In this document: piece by piece, positions 23,730 through 29,239 of the stretch
Layout of the letters: every line of letters starts with the position of its first letter
Position numbering within the stretch: the first letter of the stretch is position 1
NCBI GenBank assembly: GCA_944472155.2
Contig: OX235273.1
Location: 6,049,204-6,113,203, forward strand
DNA: 64,000 bases
Source of the DNA: Trichobilharzia szidati
Taxonomy: Eukaryota > Platyhelminthes > Trematoda > Strigeidida > Schistosomatidae
Direction: 5' to 3'
Notes under the pieces: model-generated
Seen by the model: the letters and a program-made list of their open reading frames with translations, nothing else
Told to the model about the DNA's origin: nothing
Database searches by the model: none
Made by a program: the position numbers and the translations under genes

Positions 23730-24614
23730 CATAAAGAGACGTTCATCGGCACACAAATATCACTTTGATCAGACACTAGTAACTAGTGTGATGTGTCTAG
23801 TCCTTTCTTTGGTGCAGACGGAATTTTATCAGTCAGGTTTGCAATTTGGCTACCGTTCTAGGTGTCTCGCCATCAAGGTGCACACTGATTTGATGATATT
23901 AGGTGGTTGGAGATAATCGGCCCCACAGGAAGTCTTGATTGAATTAGGTTTCGTGTCTGTTGGCATTCATCAGTCAACAAAGCAGGCGTATCTGCAACCA
24001 CCTTGAAGGAACACTAATGTCCCTTCTGAGAATCGAACCCATGGAGTGCAGTGGTAACGTTTCCGACTCAGGGGTTCGAATCTCAGAGGCGACATGAGTT
24101 GCTTCAAGGTGGTTGACTGATGAGTGCCAACGCTGAAAATTCCATACCTGTACCACAAATACTGTTTGGAATAAAGTCATTATTATTATTATTATTAAAA
24201 ACAAGCACGAAACCTAGATCCAAGACTTCCGATTGCCACCAACCACCTAATAATATTAAACAGAAGAAATTAGCCTGCTGGAGAAAAATGACCTTACTCA
24301 TACTCATAAGAACTGTTCAATAAGAGAGTGACATCATTACGTTTAGCTTTGATTTCTGCTATTGGTAACAAGATATCTATATGTACTACTGACAAATCTT
24401 ATCAGTAGTAGCACACGGCATAGCATGATCTAACGAATGTGCAATTCTCACTAGGTCTGTGGCGTTACACTTCATATTCTTAGTATAATTTCAAAAATTA
24501 CGTGTCACTCAGGTGAAGTAAACCCTGTGTTCGTCTTCTCTTTCGTTTTCAGATAAATTTAAACAGTCATGTTCCGTTGAGCCGATGGTTCCGAAGAACA
24601 ATTCTGACAGTTAA
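4680..24614 (+). CDS. GPN1: GPN-loop GTPase 1, seven-exon gene (whole gene span)
   Basis: GPN1 is a dimeric GTPase needed for assembly and nuclear import of RNA polymerase II. My exons are 4680-4863, 4914-5149, 5203-5343, 9679-9987, 16253-16310, 22252-22464 and 24553-24614. All introns are GT-AG and phases agree throughout, giving 400 codons plus TAA; the human protein is 374 residues. Visible motifs are the P-loop GMAGSGKT (19-26), the Gly-Pro-Asn loop (79-81), DTPGQ (119-123), NKTD (186-189) and a G5-like GISSITG (265-271). The C-terminus is strongly acidic, as in the family. Introns are 50, 53, 4335, 6265, 5941 and 2088 bp; the large ones are filled with transposons. Exons 1-4 are near certain. 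Exons 5-7 rest on splice sites, phase and acidic composition rather than clear residue identity. Confidence 0.93.
4914..5149 (+). CDS. GPN1: GPN1 exon 2
   Basis: Starts 50 bp after exon 1 and completes the split Asp codon (D62) of the [16 protein letters not shown] segment. It carries the diagnostic Gly-Pro-Asn loop at 79-81 and the G3 motif DTPGQIE at 119-125, followed by [15 protein letters not shown]. It ends in phase 0 at a GTAGGT donor. Confidence 0.95.
5203..5343 (+). CDS. GPN1: GPN1 exon 3
   Basis: A T-rich tract and TGTAG acceptor precede 47 codons including [19 protein letters not shown] and ending LPFILVLNK. The final Asn-Lys are the first half of the NKxD guanine-specificity motif; the donor is GTAATC. 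Confidence 0.95.
5525..6375 (-). mobile_element. RTE-like family A copy in GPN1 intron 3
   Basis: A 5'-truncated copy read on the minus strand. It has a CTGT/GACA tetranucleotide tail at about 5,528-5,541, the conserved 3' UTR, then the C-terminal coding region back to the RT segment corresponding to [14 protein letters not shown]. Stops interrupt all frames. It is opposite in orientation to GPN1. Confidence 0.7.
6375..6850 (+). repeat. 480-bp repeat with a conserved short reading frame
   Basis: This stretch recurs, inverted, at 59,080-59,560. Both copies share a translatable core that reads [12 protein letters not shown], then [18 protein letters not shown] and TYPTVVR. Both sit next to family-A fragments, so this may be the 5' region of that LINE, but I cannot connect it to an RT frame. 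A GACA run (about 6,775-6,788) and another family-A tail follow. Confidence 0.5.
6855..7085 (-). mobile_element. RTE-like family A 3' UTR fragment
   Basis: Minus-strand 3' UTR box (reverse of 'gcaaagttctacattgaaac') through the coding end at [14 protein letters not shown]. It is truncated near 7,085, where unrelated sequence begins. Confidence 0.6.
7340..8475 (+). mobile_element. RTE-like family A copy with RT palm motif
   Basis: 5'-truncated copy on the GPN1 strand. The frame from 7,355 has the RT catalytic box [10 protein letters not shown], then KCKMMLQDW and [20 protein letters not shown]. It breaks at a stop near 7,730 and continues in other frames ([45 protein letters not shown]). The 3' UTR ends in a GACC tetranucleotide tail at about 8,454-8,470. 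The domain order is that of LINE reverse transcriptases. Stops make it non-functional. Confidence 0.8.
8650..8900 (+). repeat. unclassified repeat U1, partial copy
   Basis: This is a shorter version of sequence seen at 10,025-10,680 and 49,535-49,970. Shared landmarks are 'gtacaccac/acaccat', 'aggtttggaat', and the closing 'gccatatgagagcattt...gaggaag' stretch. It has no open frame and no recognised promoter boxes. Confidence 0.35.
9155..9590 (+). mobile_element. tRNA-related SINE with hammerhead-like region
   Basis: It has a leader ('gaattggcagaagttggaa'), then an A-box-like segment ('tagtggcttaatggtt'), a B-box-like segment ('gcgttcgaacc'), and a region whose 3' core GAAAC is at 9,479-9,483, followed by 'cagtactccct'. 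The family resembles the schistosome SM-alpha type of SINE, known to encode a hammerhead ribozyme. Here the CTGANGA box is eroded. It lies in GPN1 intron 3, just upstream of exon 4. Confidence 0.6.
9679..9987 (+). CDS. GPN1: GPN1 exon 4
   Basis: Opens with Thr-Asp, completing NKTD across the 4.3 kb intron 3, then reads [16 protein letters not shown]. Next comes an insertion of roughly 30 residues (about 212-242) that is longer than in vertebrate GPN1. [10 protein letters not shown] and the G5-like GISSITG follow. It ends in phase 0 at AAG|GTTTGT. Confidence 0.95.
10025..10680 (+). repeat. unclassified repeat U1 in GPN1 intron 4
   Basis: A GC-richer stretch than its surroundings, with landmarks 'ggtttggaatcagggttt', 'ctcccctagactgtc', 'ctccgccacgtgaa' and 'catatgggagcatttc'. 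It is shared in the same order with 49,535-49,970 and partly with 8,650-8,900. It has no coding capacity and its class is unknown. Confidence 0.45.
10795..11160 (-). mobile_element. RTE-like family A 3' UTR interrupted by a SINE
   Basis: Minus-strand family-A tail at 10,795-10,889, resuming at 11,140-11,160. It is split by the SINE at 10,890-11,139 with the 9-bp duplication AGAAGAGAG on either side. The SINE therefore inserted after this LINE fragment. Confidence 0.65.
10890..11139 (-). mobile_element. tRNA-derived SINE, RTE-B-tailed type, with TSD
   Basis: Read on the minus strand: a tRNA-like head (GCGTCGGTGACAAAGCGGTA and a GGTTCGATCCCC B box), a body with 'ggttgggc...gaggctgg', a 3' end matching the family-B LINE (GAAGCC.CCCTAT.TTCCACT), and an A-rich end seen as a T run at 10,890-10,898. 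It is flanked by AGAAGAGAG at 10,881-10,889 and 11,140-11,148, a clean target-site duplication. Confidence 0.8.
11175..11940 (-). mobile_element. RTE-like family A copy in GPN1 intron 4
   Basis: A GACA-type tail (reads CTGTCTGTCTGT at about 11,180-11,191), 3' UTR, and C-terminal coding region with stops, truncated at about 11,940 opposite the ...RRDIRL... segment. Confidence 0.68.
11985..12480 (-). mobile_element. RTE-like family A copy, second in tandem
   Basis: Directly follows the previous copy in the same orientation. It repeats the coding end through the EDMKRL region, with many indels and no tail. This is an independent, older insertion. Confidence 0.6.
12840..13440 (+). mobile_element. 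RTE-like family A relic, plus strand
   Basis: Starts at the [22 protein letters not shown] and passes through the [20 protein letters not shown], the coding end and a 3' UTR that includes 'acatggagggagtgtgac'. It is heavily frameshifted. Confidence 0.55.
13445..13640 (+). mobile_element. tRNA-related SINE with intact hammerhead core boxes
   Basis: The head reads 'ggaatggtcaacaagcttgg' and 'gggtttgaaacctcg' (B-box-like). CTGATGA follows at 13,530-13,536, then a short hairpin (CGCA at 13,542-13,545, TGCG at 13,552-13,555) and GAAAC at 13,555-13,559. The end is 'agtactccctgg'. These are the two invariant boxes of a hammerhead ribozyme in correct order and spacing. Stem II is weak and its last base overlaps the GAAAC box. 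Confidence 0.6.
13690..14890 (+). mobile_element. LINE reverse transcriptase, third type (family C)
   Basis: Opens with RT motif B ([10 protein letters not shown]), then the catalytic box as [33 protein letters not shown] and [16 protein letters not shown], ending [15 protein letters not shown] and [12 protein letters not shown]. It has the same architecture as family A but a clearly diverged sequence, so it is a separate LINE lineage. Several stops and frame changes. The 3' part to about 14,890 is AT-rich UTR. In GPN1 intron 4. Confidence 0.72.
14891..15540. other. unassigned interval with a weak tRNA-like segment
   Basis: No exon is seen. Around 15,330-15,390 the minus strand carries 'taggttcgagtcccac', a B-box-like string, and nearby 'gattcgaacacc'. 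This hints at a further degraded SINE family, but no A box or tail is clear. Confidence 0.3.
15545..15955 (-). mobile_element. tRNA-related SINE with well-formed hammerhead-like hairpin
   Basis: On the minus strand: the leader 'gaattggcagaagttagaa', an A-box-like 'cagtggcttaatggtc', and a B-box-like 'tgggtccgaacc'. CTGATGA follows (15,691-15,685), then AGA and a perfect 6-bp stem (15,681-15,676 with 15,669-15,664, TGGGAC/GTCCCA on the plus strand), then GAAAC (15,663-15,659) and 'gtactccctgcc'. This is the best ribozyme-like copy in the window. It sits in GPN1 intron 4 on the antisense strand. Confidence 0.7.
15956..16175 (-). mobile_element. tRNA-related SINE, second adjacent copy
   Basis: Head-to-tail with the previous copy and in the same orientation, ending 75 bp before GPN1 exon 5. 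GAAAC is at 16,067-16,063 and the stem II halves are recognisable, but the first core box reads CTGCCGA, so catalysis is unlikely. Confidence 0.65.
16253..16310 (+). CDS. GPN1: GPN1 exon 5 (short)
   Basis: A 58 bp exon with a TAAACAG acceptor and GTTAGT donor. It codes a Lys/Gln-rich helix ([19 protein letters not shown]) and ends after one base of a Gly codon. The position matches the charged helix that follows the GTPase core in GPN1. Its phases fit exons 4 and 6 exactly. Confidence 0.7.
16420..17165 (+). mobile_element. RTE-like family B 3' portion in GPN1 intron 5
   Basis: Two partly overlapping relics. A frame from 16,572 reads [10 protein letters not shown], then [18 protein letters not shown] and RWIGHSLS, which is the C-terminal region of APE/RT LINEs. 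The 3' end passes [12 protein letters not shown] and finishes in a CAATAATAA-type tail. Confidence 0.68.
17180..17600 (+). mobile_element. RTE-like family B 3' end, degraded
   Basis: The same terminal region as the preceding copy, with more indels, ending in 'tatgttccactcggaacccc' and an AATAATAAT tail (about 17,569-17,596). It lies immediately downstream of the previous copy. Confidence 0.55.
17735..18460 (+). mobile_element. RTE-like family A, subfamily 2 copy
   Basis: C-terminal coding region from the RRDIRLSTK-equivalent through [26 protein letters not shown] (about 17,973-18,050) and [10 protein letters not shown], then the subfamily-2 3' UTR and a GACA tail (18,448-18,459). Stops and indels are present. 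Confidence 0.7.
18725..19150 (+). mobile_element. Penelope-like element RT fragment
   Basis: The frame at 18,732-18,923 reads [20 protein letters not shown] followed by a [10 protein letters not shown] motif. This is the conserved region downstream of the RT catalytic box in Penelope-like elements. Further downstream, reading frames continue with stops to about 19,150. There is no endonuclease domain here. Confidence 0.68.
19151..19620 (-). mobile_element. CR1-like LINE reverse transcriptase fragment
   Basis: On the minus strand, [16 protein letters not shown] keeps the YADD catalytic box, with LPLPDEI just before it. Upstream and downstream pieces match the better copy at 30,760-31,550. Frameshifts interrupt it. 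It abuts the Penelope fragment tail-on, suggesting nested or adjacent insertions. Confidence 0.72.
19665..20720 (-). mobile_element. RTE-like family B copy, minus strand
   Basis: From the 3' TAATA-type tail and 'ttgggttccaattagaac' end, through the C-terminal region ([24 protein letters not shown]), to a segment corresponding to motif B and 'DWIMRQTVG' near 20,600. Frameshifted; in GPN1 intron 5. Confidence 0.66.
20845..22165 (+). mobile_element. RTE-like family B copy with conserved RT motifs
   Basis: Frame 20,853-21,095 reads [31 protein letters not shown] and motif A as [14 protein letters not shown]. Frame 21,210-21,449 reads [12 protein letters not shown] (motif B) and [10 protein letters not shown] (motif C). 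The C-terminal part ([31 protein letters not shown]) is broken by stops. The tail is TAATATAATA. The catalytic aspartates of motifs A and C are kept, but the frame is interrupted at least three times. Confidence 0.78.
22252..22464 (+). CDS. GPN1: GPN1 exon 6 (acidic region)
   Basis: A pyrimidine tract and CATAG acceptor precede an exon that completes the Gly codon. It codes [17 protein letters not shown] and then a run dominated by Asp and Glu, including [16 protein letters not shown]. The donor is a perfect GTAAGT. GPN1 proteins carry an acidic C-terminal tail, which supports membership. Confidence 0.75.
22521..22760. repeat. inverted-repeat element, left copy
   Basis: A perfect 15-bp inverted pair (TTAGATAGTTGGAGG at 22,521-22,535 and its complement at 22,608-22,622) bounds about 100 bp. 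The following 140 bp are repeated in reverse orientation at about 23,767-23,905. It has no coding capacity and lies in GPN1 intron 6. Confidence 0.55.
22770..23335. other. unassigned intron sequence
   Basis: AT-rich sequence with a short CA run near 22,820. The segment 23,080-23,330 may belong to the Penelope-like copy that follows, but no frame is readable. Confidence 0.3.
23340..23660 (+). mobile_element. Penelope-like element, C-terminal GIY-YIG relic
   Basis: Translation gives [20 protein letters not shown] and then [22 protein letters not shown]. The latter matches the linker and first part of the GIY-YIG nuclease of Penelope-like elements. Stops occur within it. An AT dinucleotide run follows at 23,689-23,722. 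Confidence 0.65.
23689..23722. repeat. (AT)n microsatellite
   Basis: About 17 uninterrupted AT units. Such runs can form cruciforms and often vary in length. Confidence 0.9.
23767..24005. repeat. inverted-repeat element, right copy
   Basis: Reverse complement of the 22,521-22,760 element, including the 'actagtaactagtgtga' edge and the 'aggtttcgtg...gttggca' core. It faces a further partial copy at 24,101-24,255, so three copies are arranged with alternating orientation. Confidence 0.5.
24035..24200 (+). mobile_element. SINE with CR1-like LINE tail
   Basis: A tRNA-like stretch ('gtgcagtggtaacg', then 'ggggttcgaatctc') leads into 'cgctgaaaattccatacctg', 'taccacaaatactgtttgg' and an ATT microsatellite. 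The tail is essentially identical to the 3' end of the CR1-like LINE at 63,240-63,296 (minus strand). Confidence 0.6.
24553..24614 (+). CDS. GPN1: GPN1 exon 7 (probable terminal exon)
   Basis: The CGTTTTCAG acceptor and phase match exon 6. It completes an Asn codon and codes [19 protein letters not shown] before TAA at 24,612-24,614. There is no strong family motif in this tail, so the assignment rests on splice signals, phase and position. Confidence 0.62.
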
Positions 24615-24901
24615 TGATGATAACCTTTCTCCGTATATATATATATGCATATTTTTTTTTTCTGTAACGGTTATTTTGTACAAAAATATACAGATTTTCT
24701 AATGCAGCTCTCACTTTTTTAAAATGACAGATTCGTTTGCATTCTATCTAGTTATCATCAATAGGGTTAAGTGGTTACAATATTGTGAACTAATATTTGA
24801 AGTTTGGCCTGTGTGGAGTGTTAGGTATGAAGGAAAGGTCAATCGATCAAGTTGTGAGAAAGTTATGTTGCTAAAGATGACTGCAACACACAAATATCGT
24901 C

Positions 24902-24907
24902 AATAAA
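24902..24907 (+). terminator. possible GPN1 polyadenylation signal
   Basis: An AATAAA hexamer 288 bp downstream of the proposed GPN1 stop, just before the start of retrotransposon sequence. Hexamers are common in AT-rich DNA, so this is only a candidate. Confidence 0.3.
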
Positions 24908-25004
24908 AGTGTAGAACTCGGCCACTGTGGTAGAATGTCTGTCTCGTTTCAACACAAAACCTTGCACCTGTGTGCAGCATTTCGAGTCGCCACACTTCAC
25001 ACAG

Positions 25005-26615
25005 GTCCTCCGTCCCTAACTGAGGTTACTAAGGCTGTCATTAGTCTGAAACGAGGCAAAGCAGCAGGACTTGATGGGATGACTCCAGAGGTATTTAAGT
25101 ACGGTGGAGACAGTTTACTGTCTGCGTTAACTGAGGTACTAGGCAGCGTCTGGGAATCAGAGGAAATCCCGTCGGGTAGGTGTAAGGCATTGATTATCCC
25201 CATATATAAGAAGGGAGACAATTCTTCCTGTGATAATCACAGAGGGATTAGCTTGACTAATATAGTATCTAAAATCCTAGGCTTAATAATAATGCGTAGA
25301 CTAAGTGGTGTTCGGGAGGCACAAACACGAGAGAACCAAGCAGGCGTTAGACTAGGAAGAAGGTGTATTGATCATATCTTCACCCTTCGACAGATTCTAG
25401 AACATAGGCATTCTTATGGGTGTCCAACAACATTCGATTCTGTCTACCTAGAGGTACTATGGCGATGCTTGATTGTAAAGGAAATCCCGAGAAAATACAT
25501 CGCACTGATCAAGGCACTCACTCTACTCGAACTCATGCAGCCAGCCAGGTGAAAACTTACGGCGAATTGTCCTCTGAAGTGATGACAACCAGTGCAGTGG
25601 TGTCCATCAGAGGGGATGGCCACTATCCCCATTTCTATTTAGTCTCATCATAGATGTACTAATGAACTTAACCCTAACTGACTTCAGCGACTCAGGGATG
25701 GACTTGTTACTATCAGGGAATAATCTCGTTGACTTAGAATATGCAGATTATATAGTCCTCCCTACTGGGTTAAGACGCTGACAAAATGTTGAGTCTTCTG
25801 AACACCTTCAGCAGCAATCTCAGAATGTTCGGCATGCGATTCGCGCCTGCTGTCAAATGTAAGATGATGCTACAGAAGTGGAATACGTGGACTGACTGCT
25901 AGCTTAAAGATAGGGAGTGAAGCGGTTGATGGTCATTTGGGGAGTTGCATCAGCCAGCGCCAACGGCTTGATCGCTGACGAAATCTCAGCACAGATACAG
26001 AAGGCTAGTTTCGCATATGCCAGGTAACGCCGTCTCTGGCTTAGTAGACGTGATATCTGGCTGGCTGTGGACCAAAGGGCGTGTGTACTGCTCAGCAGTC
26101 CGCTCCATCCTCCTTTATGGTTGTGAGTTAGACACGGACATTGAAAGTGGAAGACATGAAAAGGTCGGTTAGCTGTCTTTGATCATAGGTGTCTGCGTTC
26201 TATCTCGCGTGTTAGGTGGTGGGTGTAATAGGGTGAGCAATATCGAGGTGACGCATAGGTCGAGTTCTAGGTAAGGCGGAATTGGAAATCAATTGACGAG
26301 GCTGTGAAGTTACATCGACTGAGATGGTTAGGACATGTGTTACACATGCCTAGCAATCGCCTTCCTCGACAACAGGCAATGTTAGCTGACATAGGATGGA
26401 TCAGGTTGGAATTGAGCCAGTGGTAATGATCAAACCAAAACATGGACTCATCAGTCAATGAAACCTACTACAGTGTAGACTTCCTGACTGTTTGGGATCC
26501 TCGGGACAGTAAAAACCAATGAAGGCTGGAGACAATTGGTGATATGGCTCAAAGTCATTGTCAATGATGGGTAGCGCAGATGCATCCACTTCTTGTTACT
26601 TATAATATCCAAAAG
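25005..26615 (+). mobile_element. RTE-like family A, most complete RT copy
   Basis: The open frame to 25,552 reads TEVTKAVISLKRGKAAGLDG, IIPIYKKGDNSSCDNHRGIS, LTNIVSKILGLIIMRRL and NQAGVRLGRRCIDHIFTLRQ, the fingers and early palm of a LINE RT. Motif A is mutilated: YGCPTTFDSVYLEVLWRCL lacks the usual hydrophobic-D-aromatic core. Later pieces give LEYADYIVL (second catalytic Asp changed to Tyr), ADEISAQIQKASFAYAR and [14 protein letters not shown], with many stops. Clearly dead. A minus-strand family-A tail fragment at 24,938-25,003 abuts its start. Confidence 0.8.
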
Positions 26616-26619
26616 AAAT

Positions 26620-27060
26620 CAAATCCCCACTAGCTAACTCTTGAGAATAAGGATATTCCCAACAAGGTGGGGATCAAAGATTCTATCAGCAAGATTGAGA
26701 TACCAAAAATTCTCTCAGACAGTTCAATTTCAAAATGACTTTGATTGATTCACTCAAACAAAAGTGCAGTCGTAAAATAACACATTATCAACAGTATCAC
26801 ACAACCAAAAAGAGAAGCATTCATATTAGAGCCTAAAAAGGGACAAAGACAAATAATAAGGATCACGTCAACATATGATGATATGCAAATGTCAGAGTAC
26901 TGATATACACAGTCTAAAAGAAGAATGGAAAATAATTTTACATAGTTTGTTGAAATATCCAAATAAGTGTGTATATTGTTATTCGATCGTTGAGGAGCGA
27001 GCTTGCAAACAATTATTCCGTTATACTCAGTATAGATTTAAGTCACCATATAACACCATC
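26620..27060. other. unassigned intergenic interval
   Basis: AT-rich sequence with no recognisable coding region or repeat family; frames are short on both strands. Confidence 0.35.
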
Positions 27061-27064
27061 AAAT

Positions 27065-27195
27065 GGTGAGTCACTGCTGAAAAATCAGGAAGAACTGGAC
27101 AATTGTTTCGGACTCTTTGGCAGGAGTCGAACTCATGATACTGTGTCACTGCCAGTGTCTGAATCCGGGACCTTTTCAATAAGTCTATGAAGAAA
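27065..27195 (-). mobile_element. tRNA-related SINE fragment
   Basis: The minus strand reads a B-box-like 'gagttcgactcctg' and the region 'gtccgaaacaattgtccagt', corresponding to the GAAAC box and following segment of the hammerhead-type SINE. The head is truncated. Confidence 0.4.
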
Positions 27196-27249
27196 TTTAC
27201 ACTAATAACTCATAATCTAATTGTATCAATCCCTTATCATACACTTGCT

Positions 27250-27745
27250 AACATAGACTGACTGGCTGGTTGGTTTCAGCATAGAACTTTACACAAAAAC
27301 TGTCCCTTCCAACGTTCCAGTCGTCTATCCTGAGAGTTAATTAGGGTGCCAATGTTTCTCGGAGATTGTTTCCCTTATCATTTGCCTTTTACCACCTGTT
27401 TCCTTGATTTGATAGGCCTAAATAGTTGTCTGGCGTTACCTATTGCTGATACTTTTTCCAACTCTTTTGCTTTCGTCACCCACCACTGTTCACGGTCAGT
27501 CTGTATTTGAGCAGGTTTCACTCCTAATCATATTCGGAGTCCATTGGAATCAGTCTTCTTGTATTTATCAGTTCGGCTGAAGTGGCTTCAGTTTATTAAC
27601 AACTGTTACAGCTGTATCTATGGCTGACTTAATGGGTCTTGCTGTTGATCTCGGATAAGTGTTTAGCTATTTTTCTGTTAATAGGGACTCAGTGTTTTCA
27701 TGTGGTTGTGTTCTCTGAGCTGGATAGTTAACGGATCAAACCCAA
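27250..27745. repeat. family-A tail fragment followed by unassigned sequence
   Basis: At 27,255-27,305 a minus-strand family-A 3' UTR start is visible next to a TCAG/GACT-rich tail. The remainder to 27,745 is unrecognised. Confidence 0.35.
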
Positions 27746-27749
27746 GATT

Positions 27750-27935
27750 TGTGCGTCGGTGGCACAGTGGTTAGGACTCTCGCCGACGATGCACATGGTC
27801 CGGGGTTCGATCCCCTGCCGACGCACACCCGATATCTATGGTCTGCCTGTAAATTTCGGCTACCGATATCCATGCTGAAAATTCCATACTTGTACTGAAA
27901 ATATGGTGTGGAATCAAGCTGTAATCAAAATAAAA
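27750..27935 (+). mobile_element. tRNA-derived SINE, CR1-tailed type
   Basis: The head has a tRNA-like acceptor pairing (GCGTCGG with CCGACGC), an A box (TGGCACAGTGGTTAGGA) and a B box (GGTTCGATCCCC), so it should bind Pol III factors. The D and anticodon arms do not fold, so this is not a functional tRNA. The 3' part ('tgctgaaaattccatactt') matches the CR1-like tail and ends in an AATAAA-rich stretch next to the Penelope-like copy. Confidence 0.78.
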
Positions 27936-27939
27936 ATAA

Positions 27940-28800
27940 AATACGTTACGTGGACGACACATTTGTCATAATCAAAAGAAACGAGCTGGATATAACTCAC
28001 AACTTAATAAACAATGTCTTCAACGACATCAAATTCACAAGAGAAGAGGAATCCGAGAACAAAATTTCATTTTTGGACGTCTTAGTCAAGCGGATAACCA
28101 CAGGGGAATTAGAAACTCAAGTTTATAGGAAATCAACTCACACACACCAAATCCTGAATTACAACACCAACAATCCAATAACATACAAAAGGAATTGCAT
28201 ACCAACACTATTCAAGAGGGCCAGGACTCATTGCAGCACTCCCACCTTAAAGAAAATTGGAAAGAGATATCTCATGGACGTCTTCCAAAACACTGGATAT
28301 CCACGGAATTTCATCAAAAGACATATACCCCCAAGTCAACCTACCAAATCAAAGGCCCCCAAGGAAAGCACAAAGGAAATCGCCCTTCCATACATAAAGA
28401 ACATCTCAGAAATCACTGCAAGACTTCAAACCTTTAGGAATCGACGTCACACACAAATCAACGGAATCACCTCAATCAGTTCTATGTCAACTAAAAGACT
28501 CAACAACGAAAGATGATAAAACCAACATCATCTACAAAATAAATTGTAACGACTGCAAAAAGCACAGCATTGGCCAAAGTGGACGTCCTCTTCGTCTTCG
28601 TATCCATGAAAATAAACTAGCGGTCGAAGTAAATGACATCGACTCCCGCTTATCACTACATACAGACAACCACGGATATCAATTCAACTGGGACAACGTC
28701 AAAATATTAAGCAGACGAAACACCAAGAATGCTAGAGAACTTTTAGAAGCCCGTCTGGTATTCCAGTGAATCATCAATTATTAAACACATCGAGATAGAC
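27940..28800 (+). mobile_element. Penelope-like element: RT C-terminus plus GIY-YIG domain
   Basis: The frame from 27,908 carries the RT catalytic box as RYVDDTFVIIKR, then DIKFTREEE, KISFLDVL and VYRKSTHTHQ. A single +1 shift near 28,428 separates it from a second frame reading DDKTNIIYKINCNDC, SIGQSGRPLRLRIHE and NARELLEARL before a stop near 28,770. That second part is the GIY-YIG endonuclease of Penelope-like elements. The domain order RT then GIY-YIG is diagnostic. It is the best-kept Penelope copy here and needs one shift for continuity. The N-terminal part is missing. Confidence 0.85.
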
Positions 28801-29235
28801 AAAATTTACCAATCGATAAAAAGGAAATCTTACACTCAAAGAGTCAAACTTCAAGTCAAGGAAACAATCAGTTCCAATACAAGTAACCTCGAGGGTTTGA
28901 AAACACACAAAAACAACCAGTGACGTTCAAGTTCACCCACCAGGAGAGATGATTAATAAACTCGTGGAGAAATCTAAAAGCTCACTTCAACAAACTGAAG
29001 TAGTATGCGTTGAAGACGTTTCCTATTAGGGCAATGAAAGCTTCTCATATAAACTATCCAGGTCAGAGAACAAAACCACATCAAAATCACCCACCTGAGC
29101 TACAGATCATCTCCATCATATCTGCTTGTATTAATGTTACAAAATAAGATGAATAATGTGTGACTTGTGATCAAGATGAACATAGAAACGAAGAGCAGTA
29201 TAAAGTTACGTAAGAGTTTTAAACAAATTAGAATA
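28801..29235 (+). mobile_element. Penelope-like 3' region
   Basis: Noncoding sequence downstream of the GIY-YIG frame with 'actgaagtagtatgcgttg' and 'agacgtttcc' motifs, resembling the eroded terminal region of these elements. The boundary is approximate. Confidence 0.4.
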
Positions 29236-29239
29236 AGAA

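Noticed and set aside
23568..23916. Frames with repeated Ile-Tyr
   Set aside because: These translate the (AT)n microsatellite at 23,689-23,722 and have no biological content.
24935..25552. 205-codon open frame as a host gene
   Set aside because: The sequence is a LINE reverse transcriptase with a broken motif A, and the start lies in an inverted transposon tail.
27752..27830. Functional tRNA gene
   Set aside because: Acceptor stem and T arm pair and A/B boxes are present, but the D and anticodon arms do not form and the unit continues into a LINE-like tail. Several diverged copies exist; it is a SINE.
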